A DNA stretch of 17,463 bases from an uncultured Methylophilus sp. (GCA_936943315.1 CAKZJM010000245.1:1-17463); one strand, 5' to 3'. Counted from the first letter of the stretch, positions 1 through 7,868 are shown. Translations and numbers: made by a program. The notes: generated by a model not told the origin, from the sequence alone.

Positions 1-320
1 GCCGCTTGCGACAAGGCAATCGCCGCAAATGAATGCCACAGTAGCAATACCAGGCAACCCACCACCATGAGGATGGCACATACTGCTAGCCACAGGCGTT
101 TGGCATGCGTACGGTCCATCAGTGCCCCGGCGGGCACACCGGCCAGCATGGTTGCCAGGCCACCGATGGTCATGACATAACCGATGTCATCGGCCTGCCA
201 GGACTGGGATAACAGATATACACCAAGAAAGGCACCCAGGCCATCCCTGACATCCGCCATGAAAAAATTTGTCACCGCCAGCCACTGACGTGAATCTGCA
301 GAGCGTCCGAATAAAGACAT
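1..320 (-). CDS. MFS transporter, N-terminal part (gene runs off the window)
   Basis: This is the first 106 codons of a major facilitator superfamily membrane transporter; the rest lies beyond position 1. The translation starts MSLFGRSADSRQWLAV and contains hydrophobic segments at about residues 26-38, 46-62 and 76-97. Between the second and third is the loop GALMDRTHAKR, which fits the D-R/K-rich loop between TM2 and TM3 of the superfamily. The start is supported by a GGAGAG ribosome site on the minus strand nine bases upstream. That site overlaps the TAG stop of the DUF486 gene, so the two genes are probably translationally coupled. Substrate cannot be told from this fragment. The family call is fairly sure; a drug or sugar efflux role would be a guess. 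Confidence 0.8.
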   Translation of the reverse strand, partial: MSLFGRSADSRQWLAVTNFFMADVRDGLGAFLGVYLLSQSWQADDIGYVMTIGGLATMLAGVPAGALMDRTHAKRLWLAVCAILMVVGCLVLLLWHSFAAIALSQA

Positions 321-329
321 GATGCTCTC

Positions 330-674
330 CTACACCGGTGATTTAAAAATGAAGAAAGCACCCAGGGCGATCAGGGCGAAACCCGCGATATGGCTGGAAG
401 TCAGCTGTTCGCCCAGCGCATAGACCGAAAATACGGCGAACACACTGAGCGAGATGACTTCCTGCATGGTTTTAAGCGCAGCCACCGAGTACACCGTATG
501 CCCGATACGGTTGGCAGGGACGGCAAAACAGTATTCCAGCAGGGCGATCAACCAGCTCACCACTATCACCACATACAGTGGCTTTTCGGTGAACTTGAGA
601 TGCCCGTACCAGGCCACCGTCATAAAAATATTGGAGACCAGTAACAGCAATATAGGCGCTAATTTGGCAATCAT
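330..674 (-). CDS. DMT family protein, DUF486 type
   Basis: A 114-residue integral membrane protein with four predicted helices (about residues 3-20, 32-51, 73-88 and 94-110). It matches the DUF486 family of small drug/metabolite-superfamily proteins, with the conserved stretches LLVSNIFMTVAWYGHLKF, EYCFAVPANRIG and LKTMQEVISLSVF. Length is typical and the gene looks complete. These proteins are usually the size of a half-transporter and may dimerise as small multidrug-resistance proteins do, but no substrate is established for the family. It lies between the exported 278-residue protein (68 bp upstream) and the MFS gene (9 bp downstream), all on the same strand, so it may be read from the sigma-54 promoter at 1618-1633. 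The upstream AGGA ribosome site is weak. Confidence 0.87.
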   Translation of the reverse strand: MIAKLAPILLLLVSNIFMTVAWYGHLKFTEKPLYVVIVVSWLIALLEYCFAVPANRIGHTVYSVAALKTMQEVISLSVFAVFSVYALGEQLTSSHIAGFALIALGAFFIFKSPV

Positions 675-742
675 GATAAATCCTGTCTGTGGAACAAAAA
701 GGGAGAGCGTGCAACCTGCTTAAGCACGATGGCGGCTCAAGC

Positions 743-1579
743 TCATGGGCATGAGCCCTCAGCAGAGGGGCACGACTGGCCAGCGGGAACATACAACGGT
801 TGCATGCTGGCGGCAGAATGACCTAGGCGCAAGGCCTCCAGCGACAAGCCTGCCGGGGTTTTGGAGCCTAATCCGGCAGCGGCGATACGCATGCCGGGGC
901 GCAAAGGCACCGTCAGGCTTTCAGGTGAAAAATGCACAATGCTCTGGTTATCCAGAATCACGCCATCCACCTCGCCGCGGGGACCGTTCAGGATGAGCTC
1001 AACCTTTCCCTCCACTTGCAAGGGCTGTAACGACTGTGCACGCAACTGTGGCGGCAACAAAGGCAACGCACCAGTGGGCGGCTGATCCACGACGATATTG
1101 CCGCTGGTGACGTTAATAATGGCATCCGCCTTGACAACCGAAGGTGCCTGGTCAGGCAAGGGTGGGGGCAGGCGCACACCAGGTTCGGCATGGCCGAGGA
1201 TACGCACGCGGTGACCAGGTTGCACTGTAGCCTGCAATGCCTGTGAACGATGGGGAGGAAATTTGACAATCACGTCATTGACCAGGCGCAAACCCTCGGC
1301 CTCGCCGTAAGGATTGAACAGGATGGATTTGACGGCAGCCTCGGCCACGGCAGGCATGGCCGCAGTGGCCTGTACATCCTGTGCAGTCACAGGCAACAGC
1401 ACTTGTGCAGGTGGCACAGGCCGCTGCGGTTCAGGGTTAGCGGGTAACGGAGGTAATGCCTGGGCGTCCAGCGCCATGCCCAGCGTGGTTACCAGCACCA
1501 CCGTTTTCAAAAGAAATGCGTTTCTGGGCGAGAAAGAAGGCGTTAAAGAAAACGAATGGGATGAGAAAGAAAATAGCAT
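743..1579 (-). CDS. exported protein of unknown function with two OB-like repeats; probable target of the adjacent two-component system
   Basis: A 278-residue protein I cannot assign to a named family. The N-terminus has a long n-region (to about residue 25), a hydrophobic core TVVLVTTLGMALDAQA and a plausible signal peptidase site after AQA at about 41, so it is probably periplasmic. Two related segments follow: residues 82-129 and 190-237 share the pattern V..IL..P.GE..G..L.N..IV.F.P with a later PG.R and a closing G, suggesting a duplicated small beta domain. Proline-rich linkers (PPPLPDQAP, PPTGALPLLPPQ) separate them. The C-terminus has two cysteines (SCPSAEGSCP), possibly a disulfide. 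The start has a strong AAGGAG site at 1586-1591. A sigma-54 promoter lies 39 bp upstream, and the gene for a sigma-54 activator ends 154 bp upstream. A role in envelope sensing or binding is inference only. Confidence 0.8.
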   Translation of the reverse strand: MLFSFSSHSFSLTPSFSPRNAFLLKTVVLVTTLGMALDAQALPPLPANPEPQRPVPPAQVLLPVTAQDVQATAAMPAVAEAAVKSILFNPYGEAEGLRLVNDVIVKFPPHRSQALQATVQPGHRVRILGHAEPGVRLPPPLPDQAPSVVKADAIINVTSGNIVVDQPPTGALPLLPPQLRAQSLQPLQVEGKVELILNGPRGEVDGVILDNQSIVHFSPESLTVPLRPGMRIAAAGLGSKTPAGLSLEALRLGHSAASMQPLYVPAGQSCPSAEGSCP

Positions 1580-1617
1580 GAGATGCTCCTTGTCATAAAT
1601 GAATCTTGCTCATTTAT

Positions 1618-1633
1618 TGCAAGGCGCATGCCA
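1618..1633 (-). promoter_or_regulatory. sigma-54 (-24/-12) promoter
   Basis: On the minus strand the sequence reads TGGCAT-GCGCC-TTGCA. The sigma-54 consensus is TGGCAC-N5-TTGCA/T; only one base differs, and the GG and GC pairs keep the required spacing. Transcription would start near 1607, leaving a leader of about 28 bases before the ATG at 1579. The neighbouring regulator carries the GAFTGA sigma-54 contact motif. This is a motif match, not a mapped start. Confidence 0.82.
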
Positions 1634-1682
1634 GATAAAAAACCCATTTAAATCATCAATTTAAAAAATTTGGCGCATTCAA

Positions 1683-1723
1683 TTGTCCGCTTTTGTGACA
1701 ACTGCCTGTCCGCTTGCCGGACA
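1683..1723. promoter_or_regulatory. paired upstream activator sites (TGTC-N9-GACA, two copies)
   Basis: Two palindromes of the same design lie at 1684-1700 and 1707-1723: TGTC, nine bases, GACA. Both begin TGTCCGCTT on the plus strand. The first extends to TTGTC/GACAA; in the second the arms lengthen to TGTCCG/CGGACA. They repeat every 23 bp, about two helical turns, so they would sit on roughly the same DNA face. Their centres are about 85 and 108 bp upstream of the predicted start at 1607, where enhancers for NtrC-type activators normally lie. The likely binder is the regulator encoded immediately upstream (stop at 1734), by inference. Confidence 0.75.
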
Positions 1724-1733
1724 TCATACTGGC

Positions 1734-3095
1734 TTAAGCCAGGCCATGCACCTCAAGCTTACGGTACAGCTGTTGACGCGATAAACCAAGTTTGCGGGCG
1801 GCCTCACTCCGGTTGTCCCCGCTCTCACGCAAGGCGCGTTCTATCATTTCGCGCTCAAGCTGTTGCAGCCTTTCGGCCAATGTCGCACCAGATGGCTGAC
1901 TCCCCGAGGTCATGCTCACAGGCGACCATGCGCCGCCTTCGATCGCCTGAGGGCGCTGCGTAAAAGAAATATGACCAGCCTCAATATGCTCGTGATGGCT
2001 TAGAATCACAGCCCGGGCAATGGTGTTGCGTAATTCGCGGATATTGCCTGGCCAATCATGCTGCACCAGCTTTTGGGCAGCCTCTGCCGTCAGGCGTTTG
2101 GGACGCCCTGAGGCTTCACGGGCCAGAAAATGCTGAGCCAGCATGAGCAAGTCGGCACCACGCTCGCGCAAGGGCGGCAGCAAAATTGGCATCACCTGCA
2201 GGCGGTACCATAAGTCCTCTCTAAACTGCCCCTCGCGCACGGCACCGGGCAAATCTCTATGCGTGGCAGCGATGATGCGTGCATCCAGCGTCAGCGTTTT
2301 GGTTGTTCCCACCGGACTGAATTCCCGGGCTTCCAGCACGCGCAATATTTTGGCTTGCAGTGCAAGCGGCATGTCGCCGATCTCATCCAGGAACAGGGTG
2401 CCGCCAGCTGCCTGGCGCAAATAGCCTTGCCGGTCAGCCACGGCGCCGGTAAAGGCGCCTTTCACATGCCCGAACAGCTCACTTTCCATCAAGTCTGGCG
2501 GAATCGCGGCACAGTTGACGGCGACAAACGGCCCGTGGGCACGCAGGCTGTTGCGGTGCAGCGCACGCGCTACCTCCTCCTTGCCGGTCCCGGTTTCCCC
2601 CAGTATCAGCACGGTCGCTTCAGTGGCGGCCGCCAGGCCAATTTGCTTGAAGACTTGCCGCATGCACTCACTGTTTCCGATCAACGGCTCGGCAAGGCCC
2701 TCTGGTGGCAAATGCTGTTCGGTTGCCAGCTCAACGGTGCGTTCTGGCAAGGCGCGCTGCAAGGATTGCATGAGCACCTGGCGTGAAACCGGCTTGGTCA
2801 AATGATCAAAGGCTCCAAGCCGCATGGCTTCTATCGTATTGCTGCCGCTGGCATACGCAGTCAGCATGATGCAAGGCACCGCTTTAATATGTTGCGCCTG
2901 ACGTAAAAAAGCCAGGCCGTCATCCCCCGCCAGTTTGAGGTCGGTAATCACCAGGTCTACCGGTTCTGTGCGTAGCGATTGCAGGCCAGCCTGCACATGA
3001 CTCACTTCCCGCACCTGGTGACCCAGGTCCGTGAGCATTTCGCTCAGGCTGCTTCTAAATGCGGGATCATCATCAATAATCAGGAGGTATGCCAT
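1734..3095 (-). CDS. sigma-54-dependent response regulator, NtrC family
   Basis: A complete 453-residue activator with the three standard domains. The receiver (1-118) has acidic residues D8-D10, the phosphoacceptor D52 in VITDLKL and K101 in the LTKP motif. The AAA+ domain (about 138-380) has Walker A GETGTGKE (166-173), the sigma-54 contact loop GAFTGA (213-218), Walker B GGTLFLDEIG (231-240) and the FREDLWYRL arginine-finger region (291-299). The C-terminal Fis-type helix-turn-helix is at about 428-452 (NRSEAARKLGLSRQQLYRKL). The start codon lies inside the end of the kinase gene (16-bp overlap), so the two are probably co-translated; there is no strong ribosome site of its own. It should be phosphorylated by that kinase and act at the TGTC-N9-GACA sites and sigma-54 promoter just downstream of its own stop. 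The physiological signal is unknown. Confidence 0.95.
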   Translation of the reverse strand: MAYLLIIDDDPAFRSSLSEMLTDLGHQVREVSHVQAGLQSLRTEPVDLVITDLKLAGDDGLAFLRQAQHIKAVPCIMLTAYASGSNTIEAMRLGAFDHLTKPVSRQVLMQSLQRALPERTVELATEQHLPPEGLAEPLIGNSECMRQVFKQIGLAAATEATVLILGETGTGKEEVARALHRNSLRAHGPFVAVNCAAIPPDLMESELFGHVKGAFTGAVADRQGYLRQAAGGTLFLDEIGDMPLALQAKILRVLEAREFSPVGTTKTLTLDARIIAATHRDLPGAVREGQFREDLWYRLQVMPILLPPLRERGADLLMLAQHFLAREASGRPKRLTAEAAQKLVQHDWPGNIRELRNTIARAVILSHHEHIEAGHISFTQRPQAIEGGAWSPVSMTSGSQPSGATLAERLQQLEREMIERALRESGDNRSEAARKLGLSRQQLYRKLEVHGLA

Positions 3096-4438
3096 GGCAA
3101 CTCAATGTCAAAACGGGCACCGGCTGGCGTATCGGCCAGGCGCAACTCGCCGCCATGCGCCTGCACAATCTCGCGTGCCAGGGCCAGCCCCAGGCCGGTA
3201 CCACCACTCCGCGCCGTACTAAAAGGCTCAAACACCTGGCTGCGAATGTGCTCTGGAACACCGCTGCCATTGTCGGCCACCCACAACAGTAAGCCATCAG
3301 CCGCACCCTGTGCAATACCGAGCTCAATCTGACCGCCCTCCGGCACATGAGCGAGCGCATTCAGAATCAGGTTATCCATGACTTGTGCCATTTTGTCCGG
3401 ATCAAGCACAGCGATTGTCTGTGCACGCTCGGCGACTTCCTCCGCAATACTCAATGTGCAGCTCGCCTGATGTGTGTTCATGGCCTCTTGATGCAGGGCC
3501 GCGAGGTCAGTCAACCAGGTGCGTACATCCACTGCCCGTTTTTGTATCTGTAACGGATGAGTAAGCGCTAACAAGCTGGAGATCAAACTTTCCAAACGGG
3601 CGGTTTGCGAGAGCACTGCCTCAAATGCACTTTGGCTGCGCTGCTGATAACGCTCAGGCGGGGCAGCCATGGCATTTTCAACCTTCATGCGCATGGTGGC
3701 GAGAGGATTACGGATTTCATGCGCCAGCCCTGCTGAGACCCTTCCCAGCGTTGCCATGCGTTCCGATTGTGCGAGTTGCTGTGCCAACAGGCTGGATTGG
3801 CGTTGCCAGCGCCCCAGCATCCAGGCCAGCCAGGCTCCAGTCATCACCACCAGCCCAATCAATAAGGCCAATGCCAGGCTTAAATGACTCAGTACGTCCG
3901 CCTGTATCAACAATACCCTCTTCATCACCCATGCTACAGGGCCCGCTGGTGCCGAGGTCAACGGGCAGGCAGCAAATACGAGGGCTTCACGCAACCCTGG
4001 GCGCACCTCTAAGATCAGGGTTCTCGCCTGGCTGGCCAAGCTGGCGGTGGCTGTGATTTTGTCCAGCTCGGCTTCGGGTGGGTCGCGTTTCTCGCTACTG
4101 CCGTCATAGGTAGGGAATGCGTATGCAAATACCCCCACGCCTGGTTGCCAGAACCCACCTTCACTACCGGGTTCTTCGCGTAACGCCAGGTCGATGATGG
4201 CGCGCCAGGTAGACGTCGCTTCGCTTGCAGGTAAAGCGGTATTCAGCCTGGCCTGGGTAACGCCATGCTGCATCGACTGGCAACTGGCCGCTGCATGCAG
4301 GCGCGCTTGTTCAATTTGGGCAGGGGCACCTTGACGGCTTAATTCGAATAACAACCACACCAGCAGCAACGCTACCGCCGCAATGGCAGACCAAAGCGCT
4401 GTCAGGTTACGGCGCAAGGAATTGGCAGACGTATGCAT
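3080..4438 (-). CDS. membrane sensor histidine kinase, partner of the NtrC-type regulator
   Basis: A 452-residue inner-membrane kinase. One helix at about 15-34 and a second at about 186-208 enclose a periplasmic sensor region of about 150 residues with the stretch EGGFWQPGVGVFAYAFPTYDG; I do not recognise a named ligand-binding fold. There is no HAMP domain: a short coiled linker leads into the HisKA box AGLAHEIRNPLATMR with the phosphorylated H240. The ATPase domain has the N box MDNLILNALAH (354-364), G1 DNGSG (389-393), F box FEPF (403-406) and G2 GGTGLGL (412-418). All catalytic motifs are intact. It overlaps the regulator gene by 16 bp and must be its cognate partner. No convincing ribosome site precedes the ATG at 4438, so the exact start is less certain than the rest. 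Confidence 0.93.
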   Translation of the reverse strand: MHTSANSLRRNLTALWSAIAAVALLLVWLLFELSRQGAPAQIEQARLHAAASCQSMQHGVTQARLNTALPASEATSTWRAIIDLALREEPGSEGGFWQPGVGVFAYAFPTYDGSSEKRDPPEAELDKITATASLASQARTLILEVRPGLREALVFAACPLTSAPAGPVAWVMKRVLLIQADVLSHLSLALALLIGLVVMTGAWLAWMLGRWQRQSSLLAQQLAQSERMATLGRVSAGLAHEIRNPLATMRMKVENAMAAPPERYQQRSQSAFEAVLSQTARLESLISSLLALTHPLQIQKRAVDVRTWLTDLAALHQEAMNTHQASCTLSIAEEVAERAQTIAVLDPDKMAQVMDNLILNALAHVPEGGQIELGIAQGAADGLLLWVADNGSGVPEHIRSQVFEPFSTARSGGTGLGLALAREIVQAHGGELRLADTPAGARFDIELPWHTS

Positions 4439-4588
4439 GAGGCAGTTTAGCGAATGTTTAAAACAGCGTGACAGGGAAAAGTATCATGCCTTCACGGTAG
4501 CATATCGCCCGCAAGGCTTCAATCAGGTGCCGCACCAGCCGCTTTGACTGATGCAATCTCAATCGTTATAGCGGGTTTTTCAAACACT

Positions 4589-6055
4589 TTATTGTGGGCT
4601 ATCCCCATGTAAATAGGACGTATCCATATACGCTTTAAAATAGCGCGTGGCACACAACCCCAGCGAAGTGTGATGTTTCGCGGGCGATAGCCAGTCAATA
4701 AGGAAATCCATGCGTTTGGCGCCGAGGCCTTGCAGGTAGCGGTCCAGAGATAATTGCTCCTGATTAAAGTCGTTCGCTTCCAACAATCTTTCTGCCAGGC
4801 GGCGCCCTGACCGCAAATCATAGACATTGCCCAACACCTCTGGCTCGGGGGCTTGCGCAACCCTGCGCCACGGGGCACCCAGGCGCGCCACTTTGGGCAG
4901 CGTTTCGAGCACATCCCCGGCAATCCAGTCATAAATCACTTGACGCTCATAGGCGGTAAACACGCCGAACATGGGCGCTTTTTCTGCATGAATGACTTGC
5001 CAGAAGCGGCTTTGCTCTGGATCCTGGTGGCGTTTGATCCAGCCGGTTTTTTCCATCACATTGAGTAAGCGGGCCACTTGCTCGGGCTCAGCCAGCCACT
5101 CATTGATGGTTTTCCCATCAATCATGCAGCGGTTGGAGTGCATGTACTGGCCAATGCTGGCTTTGCTTTGCAATACCCTGACCACTTCACCCAGCAGGTC
5201 AAAATGTTTGATCAGGTCCAAAGTACCCAGACCGGCATCATTAAGTTTCACACCAGCCATGATACGCTCCATGTAATGCCGGGATGAACCGAAGGTGGGC
5301 ATGGCTTCAGTCACCGCACCCACTGCCGCGCGGGCGTGACCACTATGCGCGTTATCGATGGTGGTATGCAAGGTGAAGTAATAGGGGTCAATATTCAATT
5401 CTTGCAGTTCGTAGGCAGTGATGAGCAAATGCAAAGGCAACTGCTCATAGCCCAGGTTAAACCCGATCACTTCCGGCAAGTGCGTTTCGGTATTGGCGGC
5501 CAGTGCCAGTTGCACCGCCCCTTGGGTAAAAAATTTGTCGTCCAGCGCTTTCCAGTCTTCACACTCATTGACTTTGAGCAGCTTGCGGTACATAGCCACA
5601 TGGTTCATGGCTTCAACGCCATCGCCTAGCTCTTCAAGATAGATTTTGAGCAGGGAGGTAAACCGCGCGTCGTGCCAGTGACGGGTCAAGCCGTAAAGCC
5701 AGGCGCCGTCAACCATTTTGGTGGGGGCGACCACGCGTAAAAAATATAAGGCATGCGCCTTGCTGCTAAAAAACCAGCGGGGCTGACCCGCTTTTCGGGC
5801 GGCAAGATACTCCTGAAACTGGCTCCCAACCGCTTCATTATGTTCACCCAGCCAGGCTTCAAGTTGCTCGGGGTGTGCAGGCACATCGGTAAAGTGCTGG
5901 CTAGTGTGCTTGAGATGCGCGGCCAGAAACCCTGCACTATCTGCCCTGCCTTTGCTGAAGCCGGAAGGCGCCAGCAGTGAAAAATACAGGTCGCGTGAGG
6001 ACCAGTCACCGACTGCACGCGGGCGTTTTCCAATTTGATTGCTGATGACCGACAT
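4589..6055 (-). CDS. iron-containing redox enzyme family protein (heme-oxygenase-like diiron oxidase), long form
   Basis: A soluble protein of 488 residues counted from the ATG at 6055, which has a strong GGAGG site six bases upstream. A GTG at 6082 in the same frame would add nine residues but lacks such a site. The middle carries the hallmark of heme-oxygenase-like diiron oxidases (Haem_oxygenase_2): E142-x9-H152 in LEELGDGVEAMNH, then H230-x3-D234-x2-H237 in FTLHTTIDNAHSGH. Members bind two irons and oxidise varied substrates with O2; the substrate here is unknown. D116 lies where the first carboxylate ligand might be expected, which is tentative. The protein is about twice the size of a bare domain, with about 100 residues before and 230 after the core. 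It is divergent from the methyltransferase at 6244 and separated by 150 bp from the kinase downstream. Confidence 0.85.
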   Translation of the reverse strand: MSVISNQIGKRPRAVGDWSSRDLYFSLLAPSGFSKGRADSAGFLAAHLKHTSQHFTDVPAHPEQLEAWLGEHNEAVGSQFQEYLAARKAGQPRWFFSSKAHALYFLRVVAPTKMVDGAWLYGLTRHWHDARFTSLLKIYLEELGDGVEAMNHVAMYRKLLKVNECEDWKALDDKFFTQGAVQLALAANTETHLPEVIGFNLGYEQLPLHLLITAYELQELNIDPYYFTLHTTIDNAHSGHARAAVGAVTEAMPTFGSSRHYMERIMAGVKLNDAGLGTLDLIKHFDLLGEVVRVLQSKASIGQYMHSNRCMIDGKTINEWLAEPEQVARLLNVMEKTGWIKRHQDPEQSRFWQVIHAEKAPMFGVFTAYERQVIYDWIAGDVLETLPKVARLGAPWRRVAQAPEPEVLGNVYDLRSGRRLAERLLEANDFNQEQLSLDRYLQGLGAKRMDFLIDWLSPAKHHTSLGLCATRYFKAYMDTSYLHGDSPQ

Positions 6056-6228
6056 CTTGAGCCTCCAATGTTTAACCTGCACACATAACCACAGTAGAAA
6101 GCAGATACGTTACGCAGATGTGATCAAGTTCCCTATCAGACAATCCATGAGCGCAATGTAGGAATGCACTTATAAGAGAAAAAACAGCCTTCTGTTAAGC
6201 TATAAAACGTACCCATCAATGTGTCGCA

Positions 6229-6236
6229 AAAGGAGG
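6229..6236 (+). promoter_or_regulatory. strong ribosome binding site that fixes a TTG start
   Basis: AAAGGAGG is almost fully complementary to the 16S rRNA 3' end and lies seven bases before a TTG at 6244. The ATG at 6219 is in another frame. This makes TTG the likely initiator of the methyltransferase. Confidence 0.8.
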
Positions 6237-6243
6237 CCAACCC

Positions 6244-7173
6244 TTGATCAAGCCAGAATTAGTGAGGTTGCTGCAGGCCTTATACAAAAGAAACTACCAC
6301 TTTGTCACGGTCACACCGGTCACGCATCAATTGGTCAACAGCCGTCCGCAAAACGCCTGGGCAAAAAACTTGCAGGATATGTTTGGCTGGAACCGCCCGT
6401 TTGCGGCCGCCACACCAGAGGCTGAAATATTTGAATTGATGCAAGCGGCGGATATTGCACGCCCCCTGCCTGAGGGCTGGCAGTCGCTACTGCGGGTCTC
6501 CAGCCTGCAAGATACGCTGTTTGCCCACTCGGCTTTTCCCACCGATGCCAATGATGCGGTGTTTTTTGGGCCGGATACTTACCGCTTTGCACGCGCAATA
6601 CAACAGGCGCTTCCACACCTTGACTCACCCGTTCGCCGCGCGGTGGATATCGGTACTGGCGCCGGGGTTGGCGCTATTTTGCTCGCGCAGGCTTTGCCGG
6701 AAGCGGAGGTGTGGGGGATCGATATTAATGAAAAAGCACTGAGCCTGGCAGAAACCAACGCAGTGGCAAGTGGTGTCACCAATGTACACTTTACCTACAG
6801 CAACCTGCTGAATGACATTGAAGGTGTGTTCGACCTGATCATTGCCAATCCGCCTTACCTGGTAGATCCACATGAACGTGCTTACCGTCACGGCAGCGGG
6901 CCGTTGGGTGCCCAGTTGTCGCTAGACATCGTCGCGACCGCGCTGACGCGGCTAACGCCGGGAGGAACACTGATGCTATATACCGGCGTTGCCATAGTGA
7001 ATAGCCAGGATCCATTCATAGAGGTCGTGCGCCCGCTCATCGCACAAGCAGGCGCGCATGTGAGCTACAGTGAAATTGACCCGGATATTTTTAGTGAAGA
7101 ACTCACCAACTCCGTTTACAGCGAAGCAGACAGGATCGCCGCCGTCTGGCTGCAAGTACGCATGCCGCAATAA
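6244..7173 (+). CDS. class I SAM-dependent methyltransferase with NPPY motif
   Basis: A 309-residue enzyme with an N-terminal domain of about 125 residues followed by a Rossmann-type methyltransferase fold. Motif I is DIGTGAGVG (135-143), the acidic SAM ribose ligand is D160 in VWGIDIN, and the catalytic NPPY is at 202-205 (LIIANPPYLVDP). NPPY enzymes methylate planar amide or amino nitrogens, such as glutamine in release factors (PrmC) or adenine and guanine in nucleic acids. The N-terminal part is not an obvious PrmC helical domain, so the substrate is open. Translation begins at TTG, supported by the ribosome site at 6229-6236. The gene is divergent from the diiron oxidase and converges on the metallopeptidase with only 13 bp between stops. 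Confidence 0.87.
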   Translation: MIKPELVRLLQALYKRNYHFVTVTPVTHQLVNSRPQNAWAKNLQDMFGWNRPFAAATPEAEIFELMQAADIARPLPEGWQSLLRVSSLQDTLFAHSAFPTDANDAVFFGPDTYRFARAIQQALPHLDSPVRRAVDIGTGAGVGAILLAQALPEAEVWGIDINEKALSLAETNAVASGVTNVHFTYSNLLNDIEGVFDLIIANPPYLVDPHERAYRHGSGPLGAQLSLDIVATALTRLTPGGTLMLYTGVAIVNSQDPFIEVVRPLIAQAGAHVSYSEIDPDIFSEELTNSVYSEADRIAAVWLQVRMPQ

Positions 7174-7186
7174 ATGCGTTCTATAG

Positions 7187-7711
7187 TTAGCGCACACTCT
7201 CCGACTTTGCTTTTCCTATGGCCAACCAAAGCAAATACACCCGGCAATCAAACTCATATTGCATATAGTTTGGCTCCATATGCAAACACAGCTGGTAAAA
7301 CGCTTTGTCATGATTGCGCTCTTTGAGATGCGCCAATTCGTGCACCACGATCATCTGCAAGAATGCCTGCGGCGCCGTTTTAAAAAATGCGGAAATCCTG
7401 ATTTCTTTTTTGGCCTTAAGCTTGCCGCCTTGTACACGTGAAATCGCCGTATTGAGCCCCAGGGTTTGTTTTTCAACGGTCATCCTGTTATCAAAATGAA
7501 CCTTGTCCAGCAAGGGCGCATTTTTCAGATAGCGCTGCTTGAGATCGCTACAAAAATCATACAGCGCTTTATCGCTCTGAATCGCATGGGGCTGCGGATA
7601 CCGCTGTTGAATGTAGGTACCCAGTGTGTCTTGCGCAAGCATTTGCGACACCTGTGCCTGCAAATGGGCAGGATAACCAGGCAGGAATTGTTGTATCAAC
7701 AGGTTGGACAT
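7187..7711 (-). CDS. YgjP-type zinc metallopeptidase domain protein
   Basis: A 174-residue protein with a zinc-binding motif HELAHLKERNH: H124, E125 and H128 form HExxH and H134 is the probable third ligand. The surrounding pattern, including FLQMIVVHELAHL before and DKAFYQLCLHMEP after, fits the YgjP-like/WLM metallopeptidase group (PF01863). No signal peptide or membrane segment is visible, so it is probably cytoplasmic. It is a little shorter than typical family members (around 230 residues) but has no sign of truncation. Substrates of the family are poorly known. The ATG at 7711 has only a weak ribosome site. The gene ends 13 bp from the converging methyltransferase. Confidence 0.87.
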   Translation of the reverse strand: MSNLLIQQFLPGYPAHLQAQVSQMLAQDTLGTYIQQRYPQPHAIQSDKALYDFCSDLKQRYLKNAPLLDKVHFDNRMTVEKQTLGLNTAISRVQGGKLKAKKEIRISAFFKTAPQAFLQMIVVHELAHLKERNHDKAFYQLCLHMEPNYMQYEFDCRVYLLWLAIGKAKSESVR

Positions 7712-7868
7712 GCTGCATTGTAAAACATAACCCCGTTGGTGTTCATCGCATCATCAGCCAAAAAAATGCGCCCCTGATTGACGTGACACAAGCACAAGGC
7801 AACCCCCAGGCAATAAACTAAATGCTGCCAAAAGTTTCTTACCTTCAAACCAAGCCAGATCTGAGAGC

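Noticed and set aside
741..756. Near-perfect palindrome GCTCATG-GG-CATGAGC at the end of the 743-1579 gene
   Set aside because: It overlaps the stop codon and has no T-run on the minus strand, so I do not call it a terminator.
2259..2786. 175-codon plus-strand open frame
   Set aside because: Antisense to the AAA+ domain of the regulator; a shadow of its codon bias.
6195..6212. TATAAA-like -10 element before the methyltransferase
   Set aside because: No matching -35 at proper spacing, so I do not annotate a promoter.
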